Positions 44,391 through 53,099 of a DNA stretch of 64,000 bases are shown piece after piece; position 1 is the stretch's first letter, and the number at the start of each line of letters is the position of its first letter. The position numbers and the translations under genes were made by a program. Origin of the DNA: Micromonospora foliorum (GTDB lineage: Bacteria; Actinomycetota; Actinomycetes; Mycobacteriales; Micromonosporaceae); assembly GCF_022229015.1 (NCBI RefSeq), contig NZ_JAKKFF010000446.1, positions 1 to 64,000 of the forward strand, in the 5' to 3' direction. The notes under the pieces were generated by a model. The model saw only the letters and a program-made list of their open reading frames with translations. It was not told the DNA's origin and did not search any database.

Positions 44391-44850
44391 GCCGTCCAGC
44401 GTGGATGGGTCAACACGGCCGGGCATGAGTCGGCGTACTCAGGTTTGCCCGGCGGGGACGGGCGGGGGGACCACCTGGTCGCACGGGTTGCCGGCGACGC
44501 AGGTCGAGGCGTCGCGCCGTGCCGAGTCCCGGCTTCCGCCGATATCCACGACGGCGGCCGCCACCGACACCCTCACCGTCGGCCTGGCCCAGGAACTCGT
44601 CTCCGCTCGCACACCATCGCGACGCCGATCCGCGCCCGCGCTGACGCGGACGTATCTGGCGCCAACCGGCTACCCCTCATATTGGCTGGCATAGAACAGG
44701 TGAAGCGTCGCCGCGACCTCGACCGCGCACATACCTTGTTCGGACAGGTCAAATTCCACCGAGGTTCACCAGCCACTGTGTAAAAGCGACACGTCGAGTA
44801 CGTCTATCGATATAGGCTGGGCTGGAAGTCACCTTCGTGAAGGGAGACCG
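44391..44850. other. intergenic, no gene seen
   Basis: 460 bp with only shadow frames. The last 40 bp before 44851 are AT-richer and end in GAAGGGAGACCG, the ribosome-binding site of the next gene. Confidence 0.45.
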
Positions 44851-45213
44851 ATGACCACGCGACGAATGAGTGCTCGGCTGGCAGGTATCGCGCTGCTCGC
44901 GGCGGCGGTGACCTACGTTGTGCCCGCGACACCGGCGTCGGCGGCCTGCGGGCAGGGCTGGTCGGACCGGAGCAGCCGTACGGCCGTGGTGACGGCGGAC
45001 GGTGTCCGTTACCGTACCGGGCCGCACACGTCCTGCACCGCCTATGGCCAGGTGAATCGCGGCGTGACGGCGTACCTGGACTGCGCCACGCGCGGGGACA
45101 CGGTCAACGGCATCGCCGTCTGGTGGCACGCTCGCTTCAGCACCGGTGGGTCCGGATTCATCAGCGGGGCGTACCTCAACCCGTGGGTCCAGTACACCAC
45201 CGAGAACTGCTGA
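44851..45213 (+). CDS. small secreted SH3-like protein
   Basis: The 120-residue product has a signal peptide to about residue 32 (LAGIALLAAAVTYVVPATPASAA). The mature segment VVTADGVRYRTGPHTSCTAYGQVNRGVTAYLDCATRGDTVNG followed by WWHARFSTGGSGFISGAYLN is the bacterial SH3 pattern (VRxGPxxxxxxxGxxxxG...WxxV...GWI.xxYL). It has four Cys after the signal peptide. It is probably cell-wall-associated. It shows only the fold type in common with the protein at 31664. Confidence 0.8.
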   Translation: MTTRRMSARLAGIALLAAAVTYVVPATPASAACGQGWSDRSSRTAVVTADGVRYRTGPHTSCTAYGQVNRGVTAYLDCATRGDTVNGIAVWWHARFSTGGSGFISGAYLNPWVQYTTENC

Positions 45214-45453
45214 TCGGCCGATCGGCCGGAGCCAGGGCTCGCACTCGCGACCAACGACCTGGTTCCGGTCGATCGACGGCTCGACGTGGGTCCGGTCCTC
45301 GCGGCCCGGTAGGTTCTCGCCGCTGGTAGTGCTTTGTCAGGTGCTGGTGGCGCTGTTCGACGGCACGTTCGCCGGTGGCGAGCAGCTGCGCGGCACATGC
45401 TTCGGCACCGTCGAGTTCCCCGGCGGAAATCTGGATGGAGCTAGGCTCCCGCC

Positions 45454-45798
45454 ATGCTGATCATCGAAGGCGCGGGCCGGTGGACCGCACCCACCGGGGT
45501 CGCCAACGACTGGGTCGAACACCTCAGAGTGCCGGACCTGTCGGTGGGAACGTACTGCATCCCTGCGGGCGGTCTCGACGATCAGAGCCCGCACACCGAG
45601 GATGAGATCTACGTGGTCACCGCAGGACGGGCCCGGACCGTGACCCCGGACGGCGCGGCCGAGGTGGGGCCGGGGTCGGTGATCTTCGTGCCCGCTGGCG
45701 AGGAGCACCGGTTCGAAGAGGTGACCGAGGATTTGGCGCTGCTGGTGGTGTTCGGTCCGGCGTACGGCTCGCGCGCTCCGGGTCGGCGAGCCGAGTAG
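45454..45798 (+). CDS. cupin-domain protein
   Basis: The 114-residue single cupin has motif 1 PHTEDEIYVVTAGRARTVTPDGAAEVGPGSVIFVPAGEEHRF with metal-ligand His and Glu residues, and motif 2 PAGEEHRFEEV with the third His. The likely role is a small-molecule-binding or isomerase/dioxygenase-like protein; the substrate is unknown. It is monocistronic, followed by a perfect bidirectional terminator at 45856. Confidence 0.88.
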   Translation: MLIIEGAGRWTAPTGVANDWVEHLRVPDLSVGTYCIPAGGLDDQSPHTEDEIYVVTAGRARTVTPDGAAEVGPGSVIFVPAGEEHRFEEVTEDLALLVVFGPAYGSRAPGRRAE

Positions 45799-45855
45799 GG
45801 CGGGCCGGGGCCGCCAGCTCCGAGGTCGGCGTCGGTCCTAAGGAGAACCAGATGA

Positions 45856-45890
45856 CCTGGGGACGGCCGCCGAACGCGGCCGTCCCCAGG
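45856..45890. terminator. perfect 15-bp bidirectional terminator
   Basis: CCTGGGGACGGCCGC (45856-45870) pairs fully with 45876-45890 around CGAAC. It lies between the 3' ends of the cupin gene (plus) and the sugar-dehydrogenase gene (minus). Confidence 0.8.
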
Positions 45891-45914
45891 GGTGGTGCGC
45901 AGGTGGAGCGAGGT

Positions 45915-47159
45915 TCAGCGGTGCGCGGCTCCGCCGGTGGGGGCTGGCTGCACTCGCTCGAACCGCACCCGGCTCAGCCACCCCGGGAGGTCACTGAGTA
46001 CGTACACCTCGCCGTTCACGTCGGTGCCGAACGCGGTCGGCTGGGTGGGGAAGGTGCCGATCTCAGCGGACTCGTAGCCGCCCGTGGACTTGGGACGCAC
46101 GGCGAACGCGCGGGTCGAGCAGTAGTCGCTCGCGATGTAGGTTCCCCGCGCCTCCGGGGTGGCGGACCCCCGGTACACCAGACCGCCGATGATGGAGCAG
46201 TTCTCCGTCATGTAGTGGTCGTATTCGACGACCGGGTCGGTAAGCCGCACACCCGGCCGGCACTGCGTCTCGTCGAAGACCGGCGTGCCCTCTCGGCAGG
46301 ACCAGCCGAGGTTCGCGCCACGCTGCGACGGGCGGATGTGGTTGATCTCCTCGATCAGGCCCTGACCGACATCACCGATCCACAGCGAGTTGTCGACCGG
46401 GTCGATGGAGAACTTCCACGGGTTGCGCAGCCCGTAGACCCAGATTTCTGGACGCGCGCCCTGCGTGCGGACGAACGGGTTGTCGAAGGGCACGCAGTAG
46501 GGCTTGCCCCCGCAGGAGCGGTTGACGTCGATCCGCAGAATCTTGCCGAGCAGGGTGCCCAGGTTCTGACCGGACTTGAACGGGTCATTCGCGTAGCCAC
46601 CGTCGCCAAGGGACCAGTAGAGGTAGCCGTCGCGACCGAACGCCACCTGGCCGCCGTTGTGGTTGCCGTACTCGGCGTGCTCCTGAGTGAGCAGCACCTG
46701 GACCCGGTCGGGAGCGCCGATGGGCACCCGCGCCAGGGTCAGCGCGCCGGCCGGCAGGCTCGTGTAGGCCACGTAGAGCATCCCGGTCCGCGCGAAGTTC
46801 GGCGCGGGAGTGATGCCGAGGAGGCCGCGCTCGTTGTCCGACGTGTCGATCCGGGCGGTCAGGTCGAGCACCGGCTCGGCCGCCAGACCGGTGTCGGGGT
46901 GGTAGGCGCGGACGGTGCCGTTCTTCTCCGCGATCAGCATTCGGCCGTCCGGCAGGCCAGTGATCGCGATCGGACGCTGCAGACCGAAGGCCACCTGTTC
47001 GGATACCACGGTCAGCTCAGCGAGTGGGGCAGCGCGGGGGTGGGATCTGTCGGCCGCGGCGGTGGCGGCCACTGGCGCCGGTGGCGACAGGGACGCGGCC
47101 AGGGCCAGAACGATCAGCCCGGCCAGCATGGTGGCCGGGCGATAACGCCGTCGTGACAT
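45915..47159 (-). CDS. secreted PQQ-dependent sugar dehydrogenase-like protein (GSDH family)
   Basis: The 414-residue product is read from the ATG at 47159 (MSRRRYRPATMLAG) behind GAGGAGC. The signal peptide runs to about 38. A six-bladed propeller of the glucose/sorbosone dehydrogenase type follows: PIAITGLPDGRMLIAEKNGTVRAY, NERGLLGITPAPNFARTGMLYVAYT, YGNHNGGQVAFGRDGYLYWSLGDGG, LLGKILRIDVNR, YGLRNPWKFSIDP and IGDVGQGLIEEIN. In the family a His in the GxHNGG segment is catalytic. It oxidises aldoses or related substrates outside the membrane using PQQ. A CebR-like palindrome 36 bp upstream suggests control by a sugar-responsive LacI regulator. Confidence 0.88.
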   Translation of the reverse strand: MSRRRYRPATMLAGLIVLALAASLSPPAPVAATAAADRSHPRAAPLAELTVVSEQVAFGLQRPIAITGLPDGRMLIAEKNGTVRAYHPDTGLAAEPVLDLTARIDTSDNERGLLGITPAPNFARTGMLYVAYTSLPAGALTLARVPIGAPDRVQVLLTQEHAEYGNHNGGQVAFGRDGYLYWSLGDGGYANDPFKSGQNLGTLLGKILRIDVNRSCGGKPYCVPFDNPFVRTQGARPEIWVYGLRNPWKFSIDPVDNSLWIGDVGQGLIEEINHIRPSQRGANLGWSCREGTPVFDETQCRPGVRLTDPVVEYDHYMTENCSIIGGLVYRGSATPEARGTYIASDYCSTRAFAVRPKSTGGYESAEIGTFPTQPTAFGTDVNGEVYVLSDLPGWLSRVRFERVQPAPTGGAAHR

Positions 47160-47194
47160 GGTCAGCTCCTCGGGCAGGTGGATTGGTGTGCGGT

Positions 47195-47210
47195 GTGGGA
47201 GCGTTCCCAC
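47195..47210 (-). promoter_or_regulatory. CebR-like LacI-family operator
   Basis: TGGGAGCGTTCCCA (47196-47209, extended to G/C at 47195 and 47210) differs by one base from the Streptomyces CebR box TGGGAGCGCTCCCA. It lies about 36 bp upstream of the start of the sugar-dehydrogenase gene. Confidence 0.65.
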
Positions 47211-47379
47211 GATAACATCGGCTTGGATCAATATCCAACCGACGTCTGGCCGCCATCCGTTCGAGTTGGCGACTCCGACTCGCTACGCCCAGGGGCACCG
47301 GCGGACCCGGGCTGTCGCGCGACCTCCGGAGCGGGTGACAACGGGCGGTAGGGTGAGTTACCGATCGATACGAACGGTG

Positions 47380-47895
47380 GTGCCGGTGAGTGTGGTCCAG
47401 GCGGGTGTCACCGCGACGACGACGTTGCTGGCGGTCCTGATCGGTGGATGGCTCACCGTCCGGGCTCAGGACCGGCTGTGGCGGCGCGACCAGGATCGAC
47501 AGTGGCGTGACATCCGGTTGAACGCGTACACCGAATTCATCGGCGCGGTCCGGGAGTACGTGGCCTTCGTCCTCAACCCGGCCGCCCGCATCACCGCGGT
47601 GCCGCGCCCGCGTGATCCGGGTGATCTCATGCCGTTCTTCGACGACGAGGGCAGCCGCTACCGGGAGCGGCTGGAGAGCACCAAGACCGCGCTTCGGCTG
47701 GTAGCCGGCCAGGTCGAGGTGGTGAGCGGTTCGTCGGAGCTGGTGCGCCAGGCCCGGCTCCTGGCAGCCACCCGGGCGGGCAGCGACGCCCAGGCGTTGC
47801 CCGCCGATCGGTTCGACGCCCTGTGGGAGGCCGAGCGCCGATTCATCGAGGTGGCCCGGGCCGAACTCGGCCTGCCCTCCGCGTTCGCGACCTGA
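47380..47895 (+). CDS. single-pass membrane protein of unknown function
   Basis: The product has about 171 residues from a GTG near 47380 (other GTGs at 47353, 47377 and 47386). An N-terminal transmembrane helix (AGVTATTTLLAVLIGGWLTV) is followed by a charged helical cytoplasmic region (RAQDRLWRRDQDRQWRDIRLNAYTEFIGAVREYV). That pattern is common in actinobacterial membrane-anchored proteins of unknown role. C-terminal helices contain SSELVRQARLLAATR and RRFIEVARAELGLP. It has no enzymatic motif. Confidence 0.6.
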   Translation: MPVSVVQAGVTATTTLLAVLIGGWLTVRAQDRLWRRDQDRQWRDIRLNAYTEFIGAVREYVAFVLNPAARITAVPRPRDPGDLMPFFDDEGSRYRERLESTKTALRLVAGQVEVVSGSSELVRQARLLAATRAGSDAQALPADRFDALWEAERRFIEVARAELGLPSAFAT

Positions 47896-48001
47896 TGGCC
47901 GCCACGTGACCGATTGAGGCAACCCCAACTCACACCAGGTGAGGGCTGGCGCAACTCCGCTGGCTGCCGGCTCGTTGGTCACAAGGGGCGGACGGAGGCA
48001 G

Positions 48002-49240
48002 ATGATGGCGGCGGGTCGGGGTGCCGAGCTGCTGCGTCCTCCCACCAGCTCGGGCCGTGCGACGTTCCTGGAGCTGTTCTTCGATCTGGCCTTCGTCGTG
48101 GCCCTCACCCGGGTCTCGCAGCGCTTCGCCGGTTTGAGCGATGACAGTGGCTGGGCGCTCGTCACAGGGTTCGGACGTACCCTGCTGCTCTTTCTGGCGT
48201 TGTGGCTGATCTGGTCGCACACCGCCTGGATCACCAGTCGCTACGAACCAGAGCGGCCGATCATTCAGGCCGTCGTGGTCGGCACCATGTTCGCCGGCCT
48301 GATCATGGCGGTGACGCTGCCGCGCGCCATGGAGGAGCGGGCGCTGCCGTTCGTGGCCGCGTACCTGATGGTGATGGTGGTGCGGCCGCTGGTGGTCGCC
48401 GCCGCGCTGCGTGGTCATCCGCGACGCCTGGTGCCGTTCCGGCTTGCCGTGTGGGCTTCGGCGAGCGCGCCTCTGTGGCTGGCCGGCGCGTTGGGTCCGG
48501 ACCGACTTCGCCTGCCGCTGTGGGCTGCCGCCCTCGCCGTCGACTACCTCGCCTGGTCCCTGGGCTGGCCGCTGCCGTGGCTCGGGGCCTCGAATGTGAG
48601 CCGCTGGCGGATCGCGGGGACTCATCTCGCCGACCGTTACCAGCAGGTGTTTCTCATCGCGCTCGGTGAGTCGATTCTGGTCATCGGCGTGGTCTTCAGC
48701 GGCACGGACTATTCCGCCGAGCGGGCAGCCGCCTTCGCGGTCGCGTTCGCCACCAGCGCGTTGCTCTGGCGGATCTACTTTCACCGCGCCGGTCTGCTGC
48801 TGACGGATGCGTTGGATCGGGCGGTCATGCCCGGCCGGCTGGGCGCGGCGTCGGAACGGACGCACCTGCTGATCGTGCTCAGCGTGCTCGTCACGTCGGT
48901 CGGCTACGAACTGGTGATCGATCAACCGTTCGGGCAGCCGAGGCCCAGTTGGCTGCTGTTCGTGGTGGGCGGGCCCATGCTCTTCCTCGTCGCCCGTATG
49001 CGGCTGGAGTACGAGATCTTCGGCCGGGTCACCCAGTCCCGCGTCATCGGATTGGTGGCCCTGCTGGTGTTCACGCCGGCGTTGGCCCGTTGGACGCCGA
49101 TGGTCGGGCTGAGCGTGGTGGCCGGAGTGCTGGCCCTGGTCGCGCTCCTCGACGCGCTGCGCAGTCGGGGACAGCCGGTGGAGGTTCCCGCCTCGCCGAT
49201 CGGGAGGGCGGCACCCGAGGTTCGCGATTCCGAGGCGTGA
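48002..49240 (+). CDS. ltrA: low-temperature-requirement protein A (LtrA) family
   Basis: The 412-residue product is read from the ATG at 48002, preceded by GGAGG. The N-terminal signature TFLELFFDLAFVVALTRVSQRF is the LtrA family hallmark (ELFFDLxFVVAxxxL). About 10-12 membrane helices and HLADRYQQVFLIALGESILVIG (the conserved ERxxxFxIIxLGE-like segment) follow. LtrA proteins are needed for cold growth in Listeria, but their biochemical function is not established. It is monocistronic and ends about 100 bp before a convergent TetR gene. Confidence 0.92.
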   Translation: MMAAGRGAELLRPPTSSGRATFLELFFDLAFVVALTRVSQRFAGLSDDSGWALVTGFGRTLLLFLALWLIWSHTAWITSRYEPERPIIQAVVVGTMFAGLIMAVTLPRAMEERALPFVAAYLMVMVVRPLVVAAALRGHPRRLVPFRLAVWASASAPLWLAGALGPDRLRLPLWAAALAVDYLAWSLGWPLPWLGASNVSRWRIAGTHLADRYQQVFLIALGESILVIGVVFSGTDYSAERAAAFAVAFATSALLWRIYFHRAGLLLTDALDRAVMPGRLGAASERTHLLIVLSVLVTSVGYELVIDQPFGQPRPSWLLFVVGGPMLFLVARMRLEYEIFGRVTQSRVIGLVALLVFTPALARWTPMVGLSVVAGVLALVALLDALRSRGQPVEVPASPIGRAAPEVRDSEA

Positions 49241-49339
49241 CCGCGCGGCCGTGGCGGACCCGCGACCACGTGAAGACGTCACCGCCGTGATCGCCTGCCC
49301 CGCCGCGTAACACGGCGTCGTCGCGTGGCTGTCGTGGTA

Positions 49340-49948
49340 CTAGCCGGAGGATCCGGTCGACTGGCGCTCGGCATTGATCGAGAGAAGGCCTTCGACGCCG
49401 CGCAGGAAGGTCTCGGACACGAGCGCGGGGTCGAAGAGGCATCCGGCTGCCATGGCGCCGTCGCGGAGCATGACGAAGTGGCGCGCGGCGGGATCCGCCG
49501 TCTCCTGGTGAACCTGTGCCATCAGTGTGCTGAGCGTGTCCAGGAACCATTGCCGGTGGGCGATGATCTCCTGGCGTACGGGGTGGTCCGCGGCGGGATA
49601 TTCCGCTGCGGCGTTCAGGAAGGCGCATCCACGGAACCCGGGGGACTGGATGTGCTGCGCGATGGAGCCGGCGATGGCCCGGAGTGGGTCGACCGGCGAC
49701 GAGCCGGTGGCGATGGCCGCGTCGACCGTGCTGCGCTCCATCTCGTGGACTTCCCGCAGGTAGGCGAGGATGAGGTCGTCCTTGCTGGGGAAGTGCCGGT
49801 AGAACGTCGCCCGGGTCACCTTCGCCTCGGCGATGATCCGGTCAATGCCGACGGAATGGATGCCCTCCGCGTAGAAGCGCCTGGTCGCCGTGGCGAGAAG
49901 CCGGAGGCGCGCCTCAGAGGGCCGAGCGTCGGGTTTGCCGCGCGTCAT
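49340..49948 (-). CDS. TetR-family repressor
   Basis: The 202-residue product has the N-terminal helix-turn-helix ATRRFYAEGIHSVGIDRIIAEAKVTRATFYRHFPSKDDLILAYL, a textbook TetR DNA-binding domain. The ligand domain (SIAQHIQSPGFRGCAFLNAAAEYPAADHPVRQEIIAHRQWFLDTL) belongs to a subgroup often sensing small organic compounds. It is divergent from the DUF308 and oxidoreductase genes. Three copies of TAGAACGWTCGGTCT lie in the gap, so it very likely represses itself and that operon. Confidence 0.92.
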   Translation of the reverse strand: MTRGKPDARPSEARLRLLATATRRFYAEGIHSVGIDRIIAEAKVTRATFYRHFPSKDDLILAYLREVHEMERSTVDAAIATGSSPVDPLRAIAGSIAQHIQSPGFRGCAFLNAAAEYPAADHPVRQEIIAHRQWFLDTLSTLMAQVHQETADPAARHFVMLRDGAMAAGCLFDPALVSETFLRGVEGLLSINAERQSTGSSG

Positions 49949-49965
49949 ACCACCATCTTAGCGGA

Positions 49966-50101
49966 TAGAACGTTCGGTCTGCTGGACGTGAGCAGCGGCA
50001 GCGGCGTGTCGATGGCGAGGGACCCGCTCAAGTAGATAGAACGATCGGTCTTGACGATGGGAGCTGAGCCTGTCATGCTCGGTAGGTAGAACGTTCGGTC
50101 T
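49966..50101. promoter_or_regulatory. three repeated TetR operator candidates
   Basis: TAGAACGTTCGGTCT (49966-49980), TAGAACGATCGGTCT (50037-50051) and TAGAACGTTCGGTCT (50087-50101) are direct copies with 71- and 50-nt periods. Each contains the partial palindrome GAACG-TTC / GACCGA. They fill the TetR/DUF308 divergent promoter. Confidence 0.8.
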
Positions 50102-50129
50102 CCCTACCTCTCCGCTGAAAGGGTCACCC

Positions 50130-50690
50130 GTGACCACCATTGCTGCTCCGACCGGCATCTCCCAGACCGCGTCCGCACTGCGGCGGTTGTACTTCGTCCG
50201 CTTCGCGTTCGCCATCGTGTGGGCACTCGTGACCATCGCCACCGCCAAGGAGATCGGTCCGCTCGCGGTGGCGCTGTTCGTGCTCTACCCGCTGTTCGAC
50301 GTGGGCGCCGCCATCTACGACCTCCGGTCCTCACGGGCCACCGGCTCGCCGGCCCTGCTGTACGTGAACGTCGCGGTGAGCCTGATCACGGCGATCGGCG
50401 TGGGTGTCGCGGGCGCGTCCGGCGTTCCCGCCGTCCTGCGTGTGTGGGGCGCCTGGGCGATCGTCGCCGGGTTGGTCCAGTTGGTCGTCGGTGTCACCCG
50501 GCGGAAGATGGGCGGCCAGTGGCCGATGATCATCAGTGGCGGCATCTCCGTTCTGGCTGGTGGGTCCTTCATCGCCGGTGCTTCCGCGGATCACCCGTCG
50601 CTGACCAACGCTGCCGGCTACGCCATTCCCGGCGCCATCTTCTTCCTCATCGCGGCTGTCCGCCTCGGCCGTACCGCGAAGGGCAACTGA
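50130..50690 (+). CDS. DUF308/HdeD-like membrane protein
   Basis: The 186-residue product starts at GTG 50130. Six hydrophobic segments are arranged as helical hairpins (VRFAFAIVWALVTIATAK, LAVALFVLYPLFDVGAAIY, LLYVNVAVSLITAIGVGVAG, and so on). IISGGISVLAGGSFI and WGAWAIVAGLVQLVVG are typical of DUF308. It begins 29 bp after the last TetR operator copy and ends 1 bp before the flavin oxidoreductase gene, so the two form an operon under TetR control. Function unknown; such proteins are linked to stress tolerance. Confidence 0.8.
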   Translation: MTTIAAPTGISQTASALRRLYFVRFAFAIVWALVTIATAKEIGPLAVALFVLYPLFDVGAAIYDLRSSRATGSPALLYVNVAVSLITAIGVGVAGASGVPAVLRVWGAWAIVAGLVQLVVGVTRRKMGGQWPMIISGGISVLAGGSFIAGASADHPSLTNAAGYAIPGAIFFLIAAVRLGRTAKGN

Positions 50691-50691
50691 C

Positions 50692-52113
50692 ATGACAACC
50701 ATCGAGTACGACGTCGTCGTGATCGGTGCCGGACCGGTCGGGGAGAACGTTGCCGACCGGGTCGTGCAGGGTGGGCTGACCGCGGCCATCGTCGAGCGGG
50801 AGTTGGTCGGTGGCGAGTGCTCGTACTGGGCCTGTATGCCGACCAAGGCGTTGCTGCGCAGCGCGTCCGCGTTGCGGGCGGCGCGCCAACTGCCGGGTGC
50901 GCGTGAGGCGGTGACGGGAGCCCTGGACGCGGCTGCGGTGCTGGGCCGGCGGGACTCCTTCGCGTCGCACTGGCAGGACGATGGGCAGGTTTCCTGGCTG
51001 GAGTCGGCTGGCATCGCGCTGCACCGTGGTCACGGGCGGATCGCGTCCGCACGGGTTGTCGAGGTGACCGGCATCGACGGTGTCACGACGAGGCTGACGG
51101 CGCGGCACGCGGTGGTCGTCGCGACCGGCAGCAGCGCTCTGTTGCCGGACATCCCCGGTCTACGTGATGCGGCGCCGTGGTCCAGCCGCGAGGCCGCGTC
51201 GGCCAGGTCGGTGCCCCGCCGGCTCGCCATCATCGGTGGTGGCGTGGTGGCGGCCGAGATGGCGACCGCGTTCGCCGCCCTGGGGTCGTCCGTGACGGTG
51301 CTGGCCCGCGATGGGGTGTTGCCGTCGGCGGAGCCGTTCGCCGGTGAGCGGGTCACGGATTCGTTGCGCGAGGCCGCCGTTTCGGTACACCTCGGCGCGG
51401 AGGCCGTTTCCGTCAAACGCGACGACAGCGGAACCGTCCACATCGTGACCGCCTCCGGCGAGCGGGTCGAGGCTGACGAGGTGCTGGTGGCGGTTGGTCG
51501 TACGCCGAACACCCAGGACCTCGGCCTCGACGGCGTCGGGCTGGCGCCGGGTGCGTGGCTGGCGGTCGACGACACCCTGCGCGTCGTCGGCGGCGGTGAG
51601 TGGCTGTATGCCGCCGGCGATGTGAACCGGCGGGTGCTCCTGACCCATCAGGGCAAGTACCAGGCGCGGGCGGTGGGCGATGTGATCGTGGCCCGGGCGA
51701 AGGGTGCCAAGGTCGAGGACGGCCGGTGGGGCCGGCACGTGGCGACGGCAGACGAGCGTGCGGTGCCGCAGGTGGTCTTCACCGACCCGGAGATCGCGTC
51801 GGTGGGCTTGACGGCGGCTGCGGCCGAGGCGGCTGGGCTGCGGATCCGGGTCGTGGACTACGACCTGGGTGCGGTTGCCGGGTCCACGCTCCACGCGGAT
51901 GGCTACCAGGGGCACGCCCGGATGGTCGTCGACGAGGACCGGAAGGTGATCGTCGGCTTCACTCTGGCCGGCCCGGACGTGGCGGAACTGATCCACGCCG
52001 CGACGATCGCCATCGTCGGTGAGGTACCGCTGGACCGGTTGTGGCACGCGGTTCCGGCGTACCCGACCGTCAGCGAGGTGTGGCTGCGGCTGTTGGAGAC
52101 ATACGGCCGCTGA
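50692..52113 (+). CDS. pyridine nucleotide-disulfide oxidoreductase (mercuric-reductase/Lpd-like)
   Basis: The 473-residue product has the FAD motif DVVVIGAGPVGENVADRV and the redox-active disulfide GECSYWACMPTKALL (C-x4-C). ATGSSALLPDIPG, the NAD(P) motif LAIIGGGVVAAEMATAFAALGSSVTVL and the second FAD contact LYAAGDVN follow, with a dimerisation domain (PQVVFTDPEIASVGLT). The usual C-terminal catalytic His-Pro (HxHPTxSE) is replaced: the segment reads PAYPTVSE, with Tyr at the His position. It reduces a small disulfide, quinone or metal using NAD(P)H. It is co-transcribed with DUF308 under the TetR repressor. Confidence 0.9.
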   Translation: MTTIEYDVVVIGAGPVGENVADRVVQGGLTAAIVERELVGGECSYWACMPTKALLRSASALRAARQLPGAREAVTGALDAAAVLGRRDSFASHWQDDGQVSWLESAGIALHRGHGRIASARVVEVTGIDGVTTRLTARHAVVVATGSSALLPDIPGLRDAAPWSSREAASARSVPRRLAIIGGGVVAAEMATAFAALGSSVTVLARDGVLPSAEPFAGERVTDSLREAAVSVHLGAEAVSVKRDDSGTVHIVTASGERVEADEVLVAVGRTPNTQDLGLDGVGLAPGAWLAVDDTLRVVGGGEWLYAAGDVNRRVLLTHQGKYQARAVGDVIVARAKGAKVEDGRWGRHVATADERAVPQVVFTDPEIASVGLTAAAAEAAGLRIRVVDYDLGAVAGSTLHADGYQGHARMVVDEDRKVIVGFTLAGPDVAELIHAATIAIVGEVPLDRLWHAVPAYPTVSEVWLRLLETYGR

Positions 52114-52129
52114 CGGCGAACCGAGCACT

Positions 52130-52156
52130 CGTCCCGGCGCTGTTCGCGCCGGGACG
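52130..52156 (+). terminator. 11-bp terminator hairpin
   Basis: CGTCCCGGCGC (52130-52140) pairs with 52146-52156 around TGTTC, 16 nt after the oxidoreductase stop codon. Confidence 0.75.
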
Positions 52157-52235
52157 GGAGCGAGGTGCCGATCGGCGTCCGCGCATACGGGTGGATGGAT
52201 GTTTTCCCTGACCGGGGCCGGGATACTTGTCGCGC

Positions 52236-53099
52236 ATGTTCGACGGTTTCGAGGACGAGCGGATCGACGTCGGGGAGGTGGAACTCCGGGTCCGGTATGC
52301 GGGGCACGGGCCGCCGGTCCTCCTCATTCACGGACATCCGCGTACCGGGTCGACGTGGCATCGAGTAGCGCCGCAGCTGGTTGATCGCGGGTTCACCGTC
52401 GTCTGTCCCGACATGCGCGGCTACGGGCAGTCGGGCAAGGCGACGATCCTCGCGGATCACTCCCAGCAGTCCAAGCGGGTGGTCGCCGCGGACATGGTCC
52501 AGTTGATGGCTGAACTGGGCCATCCGAGGTTCGCGACGGTCGGGCACGACCGTGGGTCGTACGTGGCGTTACGCCTGGCGCTTGACCACCCCGATTCGGT
52601 CAGTCACCTGGTGGTCATCGACGGTGTACCCATCAGTGAGGCGCTTGCCCGGTGCGATGCCAAGTTCGCCCATGACTGGTACCACTGGTTCTTCTTCGCC
52701 CAGCCGGACAAGCCGGAGCGAGCCATCGCCGCCGACCCCGATGCCTGGTACGCCGGTAAGGCTCGGCCCGAGAGCATGGGAGCCGAGAACTACCAGGAGT
52801 TCCGGCAGGCCATCCACGACGCGGCCACCGTACGGGCCATGCTGGAGGACTACCGAGCCGGCCTCGGCGTCGACCGGGCGCACGAGGAAGCCGACCGGCG
52901 TGACGGTCCCGCTGTCCGCTGCCCCACTCTGCTGCTGTGGTCGACCCGGGACGACCTGGAAGACCTGTACGGCGATCCGCTAGCCATCTGGCGCCCGTGG
53001 GCCGCCGATCTCCGCGGCCACTCGATCGACTCCGGCCACCACGTCGCCGAGGAGAACCCCGACGACCTGACCGCGGCGCTGCACCACTTCCTGTCCTGA
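52236..53099 (+). CDS. alpha/beta hydrolase, haloacetate-dehalogenase/epoxide-hydrolase type
   Basis: The 287-residue product is read from the ATG at 52236. The oxyanion segment LLIHGHPRTGSTWH and PDMRGYGQSGK precede the nucleophile elbow GHDRGSYVALRLALDHP, where Asp replaces Ser as in dehalogenases and epoxide hydrolases. The cap region DWYHWFFFAQPDKPERAI has the His-Trp pair of fluoroacetate-dehalogenase halide pockets. The base is His in SGHHVAEENP, with Asp in the preceding strand (WSTRDD). The substrate is unknown. Its last 120 bp overlap the 3' end of the helicase gene on the other strand. Confidence 0.88.
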   Translation: MFDGFEDERIDVGEVELRVRYAGHGPPVLLIHGHPRTGSTWHRVAPQLVDRGFTVVCPDMRGYGQSGKATILADHSQQSKRVVAADMVQLMAELGHPRFATVGHDRGSYVALRLALDHPDSVSHLVVIDGVPISEALARCDAKFAHDWYHWFFFAQPDKPERAIAADPDAWYAGKARPESMGAENYQEFRQAIHDAATVRAMLEDYRAGLGVDRAHEEADRRDGPAVRCPTLLLWSTRDDLEDLYGDPLAIWRPWAADLRGHSIDSGHHVAEENPDDLTAALHHFLS

